Shown here: piece after piece, positions 14,718 through 21,440 of the stretch
Position numbering within the stretch: position 1 is the stretch's first letter
How the letters are laid out: every line of letters starts with the position of its first letter
DNA from: JBKQWK01 sp052139595
GTDB taxonomy: Bacteria; Actinomycetota; Thermoleophilia; UBA2241
Assembly (NCBI GenBank): GCA_052139595.1
Contig: JBKQWK010000186.1
Coordinates: forward strand, 1 to 22,077
Reading direction: 5' to 3'
DNA length: 22,077 bases
Program-made: the position numbers and the translations under genes
Notes under the pieces: model-generated
Databases searched by the model: none
What the model saw: only the letters and a program-made list of their open reading frames with translations
Told to the model about the DNA's origin: nothing

Positions 14718-15146
14718 TCAGGCGTCGGCAAGCTTGGTGAGCGTGAGCCAGGTGCCACCGCTCTCGCAAGGCTTGAGGACAAACTCGTCGACGACCGAGC
14801 GGATGATGGAGATGCCCATGCCGCCCTCGCTGAGCTGTGGGCCGCCGGCAGCCGTGAGAGCACCCGGTGCGTCCTCGCTGGCGACAAAGCCCGGTCCCTC
14901 GTCACGTACCTCGACGACAATGCGCTCGGCGGTCACGCTGAAGCTGAGGTGCACCTGGCCATCGGTGTCGGTCTTATCGTAGGCATGACGAATGGAGTTG
15001 GAGCAGGCTTCGGTAAGGGCGAGTTTGAGGTCGGCGACGGCATCCTGACTGAAGGGGCGATCGCGCAGCACACCCGCCAAAGCAAGCCGGCCGAGAACTA
15101 CGTACTCGGCCCGGGCAGGGATATCGAGTGTGACAAGTTCATCCAC
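14718..15146 (-). CDS. RsbW/SpoIIAB-like anti-sigma factor serine kinase
   Basis: This 142-residue GHKL-fold protein (HATPase_c_2) has an N-box ALTEACSNSIRHAY, G1 box RDEGPGF and G2 box SEGGMGISII. This size and motif set are typical of anti-sigma kinases that bind a sigma-B-type factor and phosphorylate an anti-anti-sigma STAS protein. Neither a STAS partner nor a sigma factor gene is next to it or in the window, so its partner is encoded elsewhere. It starts at GTG 15146, with AGGA nine bases upstream. It sits 54 bases after amrS and 24 before rsmG in the leftward run. A kinase with another target is possible. Confidence 0.87.
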   Translation of the reverse strand: MDELVTLDIPARAEYVVLGRLALAGVLRDRPFSQDAVADLKLALTEACSNSIRHAYDKTDTDGQVHLSFSVTAERIVVEVRDEGPGFVASEDAPGALTAAGGPQLSEGGMGISIIRSVVDEFVLKPCESGGTWLTLTKLADA

Positions 15147-15200
15147 GGGGAGCCATCCTATCTCACCAACCTCGCTTAGACCAGCACGCCGGCGCCGTTG

Positions 15201-16250
15201 TCAACGCTTGATGGTGGTGCGGATGCCGAGGTTGTGACCGCACATATCACAGAACGTACCCCGCAGAGCCACATCTTCAAGCGCCATCCCGCTACGCCGC
15301 ACGACGAGACGGTGACAGTTGGGGCACACGGTGTCTTGGCCGACGTGGTCAGGCACATTGCCGAGGTAGACGAAGTCGAGGCCGGCTTCGTGCCCCACGC
15401 GGACAGCGCGCTCGAGCGTCCTGATCGGCGTCGCGGGCAGATGGGCGAACTCGAGGTAGGGAAGAAAGCGAGTCACGTGCCACGGCGTCTCCCTGCCCAG
15501 CTCAGCGACAATCCAGGCAGCGATGCCGTGCAGGCTCTCGTCGTCGTCGTTGATCGTTGGGATGACGTTAGTCACAATCTCGACGTGGCAGCCGTGCACG
15601 TGTTTCGCCCGCACGGCCGCCGCCAGCACAGGTTGGAAGTCGCGGATCCGGCACAGGTCGGAGTAGCTGCGCTCACTCCAGGCTTTTACGTCAACACGAT
15701 AGGCGTCGAGGTGCGGAGCAATCAGATCGAGCGCCTCTTCGGTGATGTAACCGTTGGTGACCATCACGGTATACAGGCCATGCTCATGCGCCACCCGAGC
15801 ACCATCAAGCACATACTCCAGCCAGATCGTCGGCTCGTTGTACGTCCAGGCGACCCCCTGACAATCGTTGTGCTCGGCGAGCACCGGCAAGTTTCTCACC
15901 GGCAACTCGCGCAGATCGCCGATCGCAGCCACAGGATCGGCATGGGCAATCTGCCAATTCTGGCAGTGGCGACACGTGAAGTTGCAGCCCATCGTGCCCA
16001 GGGAAAGCACCGTGCTGCCGGGGAAGAAGTGATACAGCGGCTTCTTTTCGATCGGATCTGCAGCGACGCTGCAGACACGGTCGTAAATGACGCTGTAGAG
16101 CACGCCGTCACGGTTGACCCGCGCCCGGCAGACGCCGGCTTGGCCGGGCTTGATGAGGCACCGACGCGGGCAGACACGGCACTGCACGGCGCCATCTGCG
16201 GCAGCATCCCAGAGCAAGGCCCGATGCAGATTGTTCGCCGGGCCACTCAA
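15201..16250 (-). CDS. amrS: AmmeMemoRadiSam system radical SAM enzyme (AmrS-type)
   Basis: This 349-residue radical SAM protein resembles PflA (COG1180). The cluster motif is CNFTCRHC (C89, C93, C96). An N-terminal cysteine set (CRVCPRRC ... GVC) and C-terminal CPNC and CDMC pairs mark the AmrS subfamily. GTMGCNFTCRHCQNW and TYNEPTIWLEY are typical. AmrS is linked by gene neighbourhood to Memo- and AMMECR1-domain proteins in an uncharacterised modification system; neither partner is in this window. The start is TTG 16250, overlapping the stop of the IMPase-like gene (TTGA). The iron-sulfur and radical chemistry suggests an anaerobic or low-oxygen lifestyle. Confidence 0.9.
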   Translation of the reverse strand: MSGPANNLHRALLWDAAADGAVQCRVCPRRCLIKPGQAGVCRARVNRDGVLYSVIYDRVCSVAADPIEKKPLYHFFPGSTVLSLGTMGCNFTCRHCQNWQIAHADPVAAIGDLRELPVRNLPVLAEHNDCQGVAWTYNEPTIWLEYVLDGARVAHEHGLYTVMVTNGYITEEALDLIAPHLDAYRVDVKAWSERSYSDLCRIRDFQPVLAAAVRAKHVHGCHVEIVTNVIPTINDDDESLHGIAAWIVAELGRETPWHVTRFLPYLEFAHLPATPIRTLERAVRVGHEAGLDFVYLGNVPDHVGQDTVCPNCHRLVVRRSGMALEDVALRGTFCDMCGHNLGIRTTIKR

Positions 16251-17194
16251 GGTGCTATCGGTGCATAGCGAGCGATACCGCGCTGCACCACGGCAATAAG
16301 TTCGTCCTGCAGCGTCTGATTGGCCGCCGCGATACAGGCCATCTGGTAACTCGCATCTGACCCCAGCACCGGCTTGCCTTCAAGCGGCCGGCCGGCAGCG
16401 TCGCCGATGGGAATGCCGGCCTCGCGACAGAGAAGGTGCACGGCGGCCAGATCGTACGGCGAGTTACAGAGCACGCCACCGCGACCGACGCGGCGAAAAT
16501 CGGCCTCGGTCCGCGGGTGGGCGGCGATGATCGCCGGGCCGATATCGACGTAGGCGTCAAGCTGACCGGTGAGAATGCGCGTAACGGAGTAGGTCGCCGA
16601 GCCGATGTCGAAGACCGAGCCGCCCACCGACGAAATGTCGATCAGCTCTTCCAGCACCGTAGCCAGAATCACTGCCGGCCGGCCCCTGAAACCGAGTGTC
16701 CAGAAGAGATTCTCCAAATCGACGATGGAGTTGGGAGCAAAAGCGATTTTACCGCCGGCGGCGCGCGTCATACTGAAGCCCGCGCCCTTCTCGGCAACGA
16801 ACAGATCGCCGCTTTTGATCTCCTGCAACACGCCGGCGACAACGTCGCCCATCGTCGGCACCGGCAGCGATGGCACGGCGGCGATGCTCACACAGGCCAT
16901 CTCGAAGCCGGCCGCTGCCGGCCGTGTGCCGTCAATGGGGTCGACAATGAGAATCAGTTCCGGTTCGCCGGCGCCTTGCAGGCCGCGGTCCTCACTGTAG
17001 TAGGCCCACGTGGGCAGATGCTCGGCCATGTACCGTTCAAGGAACGCCTCGGCCTTTTCATCAATGTCGAAGGTAACATCGCCACCCACGGCCTCGCCGG
17101 CGTGCGCCCGCGCGGCGTGCACGCCAAGGTAGGGAAGCACAGTCTCGCGCAAGCGTCCCGCAAGCTCAATGAGTTGAGTGGCAACGTCAGTCAA
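16247..17194 (-). CDS. inositol monophosphatase-family phosphatase
   Basis: The 315-residue protein has the IMPase/FBPase-like metal site: YYSEDRG (E68), IVDPIDGTRPAAAG (D85, D88), and a C-terminal SPYDLAAVHLLCREAG in place of the usual WDxAAxxxLxxEAGG. The tryptophan of the WD motif is therefore tyrosine. The family uses Mg2+ to hydrolyse phosphomonoesters such as inositol-1-phosphate, fructose-1,6-bisphosphate or PAP; the substrate here cannot be fixed from sequence. Inositol phosphate would fit an actinobacterial envelope, but this is inference. It starts at TTG 17194 with only a weak SD, is divergent from the radical SAM gene at 17259, and is the first gene of the leftward run. Confidence 0.87.
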   Translation of the reverse strand: MTDVATQLIELAGRLRETVLPYLGVHAARAHAGEAVGGDVTFDIDEKAEAFLERYMAEHLPTWAYYSEDRGLQGAGEPELILIVDPIDGTRPAAAGFEMACVSIAAVPSLPVPTMGDVVAGVLQEIKSGDLFVAEKGAGFSMTRAAGGKIAFAPNSIVDLENLFWTLGFRGRPAVILATVLEELIDISSVGGSVFDIGSATYSVTRILTGQLDAYVDIGPAIIAAHPRTEADFRRVGRGGVLCNSPYDLAAVHLLCREAGIPIGDAAGRPLEGKPVLGSDASYQMACIAAANQTLQDELIAVVQRGIARYAPIAP

Positions 17195-17202
17195 AGCGCT
17201 TC

Positions 17203-17208
17203 ATTGTA
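17203..17208 (-). promoter_or_regulatory. candidate -10 box for the leftward gene run
   Basis: On the minus strand TACAAT (five of six matches to TATAAT) lies eight bases before the TTG start of the IMPase-like gene. If used, the transcript would start at or next to the start codon (leaderless or nearly so). No good -35 box is seen. Confidence 0.3.
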
Positions 17209-17214
17209 CCGCGC

Positions 17215-17220
17215 TATAAT
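17215..17220 (+). promoter_or_regulatory. -10 box (TATAAT) for the radical SAM-two-component operon
   Basis: This perfect TATAAT lies in the 64-base divergent gap, 38 bases before the ATG at 17259. The -35 region is poor, which suggests an activator or a weak promoter. It overlaps the upstream region of the leftward genes, so the two directions may compete. Confidence 0.5.
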
Positions 17221-17258
17221 CATTGTGCGTACTGTCGACCGCCACGCGAGGGCTTCTG

Positions 17259-17882
17259 ATGACGCAAACGGGCAAGATTGCCTACCGCGGCAAGAGCAAC
17301 CTCTACCTGAACATCACCAACCGCTGCTCAAGCGACTGCACCTTTTGCCTGCGCACATTCAGCGACGGGGTGTACGGCGAGCCCTTGCGCTTGCTCGCCG
17401 AGCCAAGCATCGAGGAGGTTGAGCAAGCGATCGAACTGGCGTCTCTCGCCGCGCCCGTCGACGAAGTCGTCTTTTGCGGCCTCGGTGAGCCGACGATGCG
17501 CCTCGACGCGGTGATCGCCGTGACCGAGTGGCTGAACCGGCGTCGTTTGCCCACGCGTCTCAATACCAACGGCCATGGCCAGGTACTCAATCCTCAGGTT
17601 GACGTGCCGGCGGTGCTGGCGCAGGCCGGCCTGGACGCGATCAGTGTGAGCCTCAACTTCGCCGAGCCCGAGGTCTACGACCTCATCTGTCGGCCGATCT
17701 TCGCCAAGACGCACAGGGCTGTCATCCGTTTTGCCGAAGAGTGCGTGCAGCATGGCATTGCCACCACGATTACGGCCGTCGACCAACCGCAGGCTGATCT
17801 GGCCGGGTGTGAGGCGATCGCGTGCGCCGTCGGCGCGCGCTTCCGAGCGCGCGGCCTGATGACCGCGCCGACCGACCACTAG
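17259..17882 (+). CDS. radical SAM protein, TatD-associated type
   Basis: This 207-residue protein is a short radical SAM enzyme with CSSDCTFC (C23, C27, C30), then VVFCGLGEPTMRLD (the GGEP-like SAM motif) and RLNTNGHGQVLNP. It resembles the TatD-linked radical SAM family (TIGR04038) in length and motifs, as judged from memory. Those proteins usually sit beside or are fused to TatD nucleases, and none is in the window. Function and substrate are unknown. The start is ATG 17259, because GCGAGGG lies six to seven bases upstream; an earlier in-frame GTG at 17223 lies before that SD. It precedes the response regulator by 20 bases and is probably co-transcribed with it. Confidence 0.83.
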   Translation: MTQTGKIAYRGKSNLYLNITNRCSSDCTFCLRTFSDGVYGEPLRLLAEPSIEEVEQAIELASLAAPVDEVVFCGLGEPTMRLDAVIAVTEWLNRRRLPTRLNTNGHGQVLNPQVDVPAVLAQAGLDAISVSLNFAEPEVYDLICRPIFAKTHRAVIRFAEECVQHGIATTITAVDQPQADLAGCEAIACAVGARFRARGLMTAPTDH

Positions 17883-17902
17883 CCCGGCGGGGGGGAGGAC
17901 CA

Positions 17903-18610
17903 ATGACAGAAGGCGGCAAGCGCATCCTACTCGTCGATGACGAGGAGGCCATTCAGAAACTGCTCCGCTTTCCTCTGGAAAAGGAGGGCTACGAAGTTGT
18001 CGCTGCGCGTGACGGCGATGAGGCACTCGAAGCGTTCGCGAAGGGCCGCTTCGACCTCATCATCCTTGATGTCATGCTGCCGCACATCGACGGCATGGAG
18101 GTCTGCCGGCGCATTCGCGCCAACAGCATCGTGCCGATCATCATGCTTACGGCCAAGAGTGACGAATTCGACAAAGTCCTCGGTCTCGAGATCGGGGCCG
18201 ACGACTACATCACCAAAGACCGCTTCAGCCTGCGCGAGTTTCGCAGCCGCGTACGCGCTCAGCTGCGGCGCGCCGAAATGGCGCGCAGCGCCGATGCGGC
18301 GCGCAAAGACGTGATTGCCGTGGACGACCTCGAGGTCGACCTGCTCAAGCGCAACGTCTTCGTCCGTGAGCAGCGCGTCGACCTCACCTACATCGAGTTC
18401 GAGATGCTCAAGACACTCATCTCACATCCCGGTCGCGTCTACAGCCGCCCGATCCTCCTGCAGCTCGTCTGGGGCGACAGCGACTACCGCGACGCTCGCA
18501 CCGTGGACGTTCATATCCGCCATCTGCGCGAAAAGATCGAGGCCGACCCGAAGGACCCGGAGTTCATCTTCACCGTGCGCAACATCGGCTACAAGTTCCG
18601 CGAGTTCTGA
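17903..18610 (+). CDS. OmpR/PhoB-family response regulator
   Basis: The 235-residue protein has a receiver domain (1-120) with acidic pair D12-D13, phospho-acceptor D56 (IILDVMLP), T83 and K105, and a C-terminal winged-helix DNA-binding domain (about 140-235) ending FTVRNIGYKFREF. The conserved Lys-Pro after beta-5 is altered: the sequence reads YITKDRFSLREF where the family has YITKPFSxRE, so the cis-proline is missing and one residue is added. A strong GGAGGA lies four bases before the ATG. The sensor kinase gene follows after 31 bases. It resembles PhoB or MtrA, but no phosphate-uptake genes are nearby, so the signal is unknown. Confidence 0.93.
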   Translation: MTEGGKRILLVDDEEAIQKLLRFPLEKEGYEVVAARDGDEALEAFAKGRFDLIILDVMLPHIDGMEVCRRIRANSIVPIIMLTAKSDEFDKVLGLEIGADDYITKDRFSLREFRSRVRAQLRRAEMARSADAARKDVIAVDDLEVDLLKRNVFVREQRVDLTYIEFEMLKTLISHPGRVYSRPILLQLVWGDSDYRDARTVDVHIRHLREKIEADPKDPEFIFTVRNIGYKFREF

Positions 18611-18611
18611 T

Positions 18612-18625
18612 CGGCGGGCCCGCCG
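18612..18625. repeat. GC palindrome between response regulator and kinase
   Basis: CGGCGGGCCCGCCG is a perfect 14-base palindrome one base after the regulator stop and 16 bases before the kinase GTG. In RNA it could form a short stem with a GGCC loop. There is no T-run. It could protect the upstream message or reduce kinase translation. Confidence 0.45.
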
Positions 18626-18641
18626 TCACACCGGCGACACC

Positions 18642-20471
18642 GTGATCGTTCTGCGCTCGGTCAAGAACTGGCTCACACTCGTCTTCCTGGCTTTGGTGGC
18701 CGTGGTCGCACTGACGTCATGGCTCTACGTCGTGCCCTCACTACAGCAGCGTCTCATCACGCAGCGCCTCAGCGACATCAGCAAGAACACACACGTGATC
18801 GGCGACACGATCGGCATGTGGCTCTACCTCGACCTGGGCACTCTTAAGGTCACCGATCGCTCCGCCCTGGTTACAGAGACAAGTCTGCTCGAGACCATCT
18901 ACTCGGCGCGCGTCGTCGTTGTCGACGCGTATACCGGCCAGACGATCGTCGACACGCACTCGGGCGTCACCTTCAATCTCGGCGACTACCCGATGTATCA
19001 CACCGCCGTCGTCAGCGGGGCAACAGCCCAGGGTACGGTCACGATCAAGGGCCAAGACTACGCAGTCACGGCCGTGCCGATCACCGTCTCGGGCATTGGT
19101 CCGGCACCGTATGAGGCCTCGGCCGTAGTCATGATCACGGCGTCGCTGCGTGACGTCCGCTCCACCGTCGTCCTTGTTCAGCACCGCATCCTCCTGGCCA
19201 CTGCCCTGACTCTTCTCGTCGGCCTGTTCGCCGGCTTCCTGGCGGCCTATTTCATCTCTCGTCGTTTGAAGCGCATCGAGCGTAGCGCCGAAGCGATCGC
19301 CGGCGGCGACCTGAACACCACGGTGACCGTGCGCGTGGCCGACGAAATCGGTCAGCTCGGCCTCACGTTCAACACCATGGGCGCCCACCTGCGCAACGCC
19401 TTCGGCCAGATCGAACGCGAGAAGGCGCAGGTGCAGATCCTGCTCGACGACCTCAGCGAGGGCGTCGTCGGCATCACCGGCCAAGGCGTGGTGGTCATCA
19501 GCAACCCGGCGGCCGGCGAATTGCTGAGCCGGCAACTGCCTGCCGGAGCCACCCTCGACGAAGTGTTCCCAGAGGAGGTCGTGTCGATGTGGCACGACTC
19601 GCGCGAGAGCGGCCGTGACGAAGAGGCGGTTTTCGAACACGGACGACGCACGCTTGAAGCCGTGACCTACCCGGTCGGCAGCGGTGCCGACTTCGACTCA
19701 ATCATCGTGCTGCGTGATGTGAGCGCGCAGGCGAAGCTGGAGCGCGCCCGCCGCGACTTCATCGCCAATGCATCGCACGAATTCAAGACGCCACTGTTTT
19801 CACTCTCCGGGTTTATCGAACTGCTGGAAGAGGCCGAGCTGAGCGGCGATGAGCGCGACGAGTTTCTGCAGCTCATGCGTCAGCAGGTCGAGCGGCTGCG
19901 CGACCTTTCGCTCAGTCTGCTCGACCTTTCTACGGTCGAATCGGGCTCACTCGTGATTCACCCCGAGCCGACGGACCTGATCGACGTGGCCGCGTCTGTA
20001 CTCGACGAGTTTCAAGTGCAGGCGGCAGCACGCCTCCTGCACTTGAGCATCGACCATGGCACCCCACCGGAAATCGCCTGGTGTGACGGCCAGCGTGTTG
20101 CCCAGGTCGTTCGCGCTCTGGTCGACAACGCGGTGAAGTTCACGCCCGACGGCGGCCACATCGTCGTTCGTGTGAGTGGCGACGCCGACAACGGTTACAT
20201 AGTTGTCGAGGACGACGGGCCGGGCATCCCCAACCGCGACGTGGCCAAGATCTTTGATCGCTTCTACCGCGGTAGCGACAGCCGCGCCAGCAAGGCCGGC
20301 ACCGGCTTGGGTTTGTCGATTGCCCGCGAACTTGCCGAACTGATGGGTGGCACGCTCGACGTAGTCTCGCGCGCCGGCCACGGAGCGCGCTTTACGCTCC
20401 GCCTGCGACGTGCCGAGCCGCCGAGGGGCAAGGGTGATTCGGCGCGTGGCTCCATGATCAAGAAGCCGTAA
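18642..20471 (+). CDS. PhoR-like sensor histidine kinase (TM-sensor-TM-HAMP-PAS-HisKA-HATPase)
   Basis: This 609-residue membrane kinase has TM1 at about 8-29, an extracytoplasmic sensor domain (about 30-180), TM2 at about 183-205, HAMP (to about 258, with ERSAEAIAGGDLNTTV), a PAS domain (about 265-360), HisKA with phospho-accepting H379 in ASHEFKTPLFSLSGF, and a catalytic domain with N496 (VDNAVKFTPDGG), G1 DDGPGIP, FDRFYRG and G2 GTGLGLSIA. It autophosphorylates H379 and passes phosphate to the upstream regulator. The start is set at GTG 18642, just before the first membrane segment; the SD is weak and the frame is open far upstream inside the regulator gene, which is not real coding. The sensed ligand is unknown. 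Confidence 0.92.
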   Translation: MIVLRSVKNWLTLVFLALVAVVALTSWLYVVPSLQQRLITQRLSDISKNTHVIGDTIGMWLYLDLGTLKVTDRSALVTETSLLETIYSARVVVVDAYTGQTIVDTHSGVTFNLGDYPMYHTAVVSGATAQGTVTIKGQDYAVTAVPITVSGIGPAPYEASAVVMITASLRDVRSTVVLVQHRILLATALTLLVGLFAGFLAAYFISRRLKRIERSAEAIAGGDLNTTVTVRVADEIGQLGLTFNTMGAHLRNAFGQIEREKAQVQILLDDLSEGVVGITGQGVVVISNPAAGELLSRQLPAGATLDEVFPEEVVSMWHDSRESGRDEEAVFEHGRRTLEAVTYPVGSGADFDSIIVLRDVSAQAKLERARRDFIANASHEFKTPLFSLSGFIELLEEAELSGDERDEFLQLMRQQVERLRDLSLSLLDLSTVESGSLVIHPEPTDLIDVAASVLDEFQVQAAARLLHLSIDHGTPPEIAWCDGQRVAQVVRALVDNAVKFTPDGGHIVVRVSGDADNGYIVVEDDGPGIPNRDVAKIFDRFYRGSDSRASKAGTGLGLSIARELAELMGGTLDVVSRAGHGARFTLRLRRAEPPRGKGDSARGSMIKKP

Positions 20472-20620
20472 CGGCAGATACCGCCGCGATTGCAGACACC
20501 GCCGTTCTGACGATTGGCAGGCTTATGTGCCAGCGATAACAGCGTCGTTGTCGCGTAAACACCCTTAAATCTACCCACCAGAAGCCACCGCCACAAAACC
20601 CGGCAATACCATTACTCTTT

Positions 20621-20649
20621 TTGACAAGAGCGCTTGTGTGCTGTAGAAC
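20621..20649 (+). promoter_or_regulatory. sigma-70-type promoter of the PAS-HTH regulator/P-loop pair
   Basis: TTGACA (20621-20626, perfect -35) is followed after exactly 17 bases by TAGAAC (20644-20649, four of six matches to TATAAT). The transcript should start near 20656, leaving a leader of about 60 bases that contains an inverted repeat. Confidence 0.6.
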
Positions 20650-20663
20650 AAACTCTGCTGATC

Positions 20664-20684
20664 TCTCACCTAGGTATGGTGAGA
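20664..20684. repeat. inverted repeat in the regulator leader, possible operator
   Basis: Perfect 7-base arms TCTCACC (20664-20670) and GGTGAGA (20678-20684) flank a 7-base centre. The 8-base palindrome ACCTAGGT (20668-20675) overlaps it. Its place just downstream of the predicted transcription start suits a repressor operator, perhaps for autoregulation by the PAS-HTH protein. Confidence 0.45.
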
Positions 20685-20717
20685 CGAGTCATCAACTGGT
20701 GGTGGGGAAAGGAACGC

Positions 20718-21440
20718 GTGGCCAAGCAATCGCTCGACCCTCGCATGAAGACACTCCTGCCTATCGTGCGCGGCTTGGCCGACATGTTCGGTCCCGCTTG
20801 TGAGGTCGTTCTCCACGACCTCAGCGCCCTGCCACAATCGATCGTCGCCATTGAGAACGGCCAGGTGACAAACCGCGCGGTCGGCGACGTGCCCACCGAC
20901 CGCATGCTGCGTTCGCTGCGCCATGCCGATCACGCGCCAGACACACGCCTCTACGTCAGTTCCAGCGAAGGCAGGATCCTTAAATCACTGGCGGTCACCT
21001 TGCGTGACGAGGCCGGCACGCCGTTTGCCATTCTCGGCATTAACCTTGACGTCTCCGAGATTGTTCAGGCACAGCGCGTGCTCGCCAGCCTGAGCACCGT
21101 CAGCCCGGCAGAGGACGAAGCGGTCACCGAGCGTGAGGAGATCTTTGCCAACGACATTCGCGAGGTGGTCGCTGGCATGATCACCCAGCTTCTGCACGAA
21201 ATGGGCAAAACACCGGCGACCATGACGCGCGACGAGAAGCTGACGGTCGTCGCCCGGCTCGAAGAGCGCGGCGCTTTTCTCGTCAAACGCGCTGCCGAGC
21301 AAGTCGCAGAGGCGCTCAATCTTTCGCGCTACACGATCTTCAGCTACCTGAAGGAGATTCGCCATGGCGCCGAAGAGAGTTTGCCGGCGATCGCCGGCGA
21401 AGATCTGCCCGCGCGCCGTGCCGGCGGAGTAAAGGCATGA
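20718..21440 (+). CDS. YheO/DauR-like PAS-HTH transcriptional regulator
   Basis: The 240-residue protein has an N-terminal YheO-like PAS domain (about 8-120; LADMFGPACEVVLHDLS, then RLYVSSSEGRILKSLAVTLRDEAGTPFAILGINLDVSE) and a C-terminal HTH_22 domain (about 180-225; LVKRAAEQVAEALNLSRYTIFSYLKEIR). DauR, the studied member, represses D-arginine catabolism; other members regulate amino-acid or redox-linked genes. I start at GTG 20718 because AAAGGAAC lies just upstream and the PAS domain follows. Earlier in-frame ATGs (20634, 20676) lie without a good SD, and the second is inside the inverted repeat. The stop overlaps the next gene's ATG (ATGA), so it is coupled to the P-loop protein and probably controls the catabolic genes expected downstream. 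Confidence 0.87.
   Translation: MAKQSLDPRMKTLLPIVRGLADMFGPACEVVLHDLSALPQSIVAIENGQVTNRAVGDVPTDRMLRSLRHADHAPDTRLYVSSSEGRILKSLAVTLRDEAGTPFAILGINLDVSEIVQAQRVLASLSTVSPAEDEAVTEREEIFANDIREVVAGMITQLLHEMGKTPATMTRDEKLTVVARLEERGAFLVKRAAEQVAEALNLSRYTIFSYLKEIRHGAEESLPAIAGEDLPARRAGGVKA

Larger units (their letters stand above)
20472..20717. other. intergenic region before the PAS-HTH regulator
   Basis: This 246-base gap is AT-richer than its surroundings in its right half. The left part (20472-20610) holds no gene or clear terminator that I can see, only weak repeats (TGGCA/TGCCA around 20515-20535). The right part holds a good promoter and an inverted repeat, listed separately. Confidence 0.6.

Noticed and set aside
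15970..15985. CACGTG-centred sequence resembling parS
   Set aside because: Only the CACGTG core and a few flanking bases match TGTTTCACGTGAAACA, and the site lies in the AmrS cluster-motif codons.
15198..16268. A 356-codon plus-strand open frame opposite amrS
   Set aside because: It mirrors the AmrS coding frame. AmrS has all its cysteine motifs, and the antisense product resembles no family.
18315..18641. Upstream extension of the kinase frame into the response regulator gene
   Set aside because: It overlaps the DNA-binding domain of the regulator in another frame and gives a Ser/Arg-rich sequence. The first membrane segment begins right after GTG 18642.
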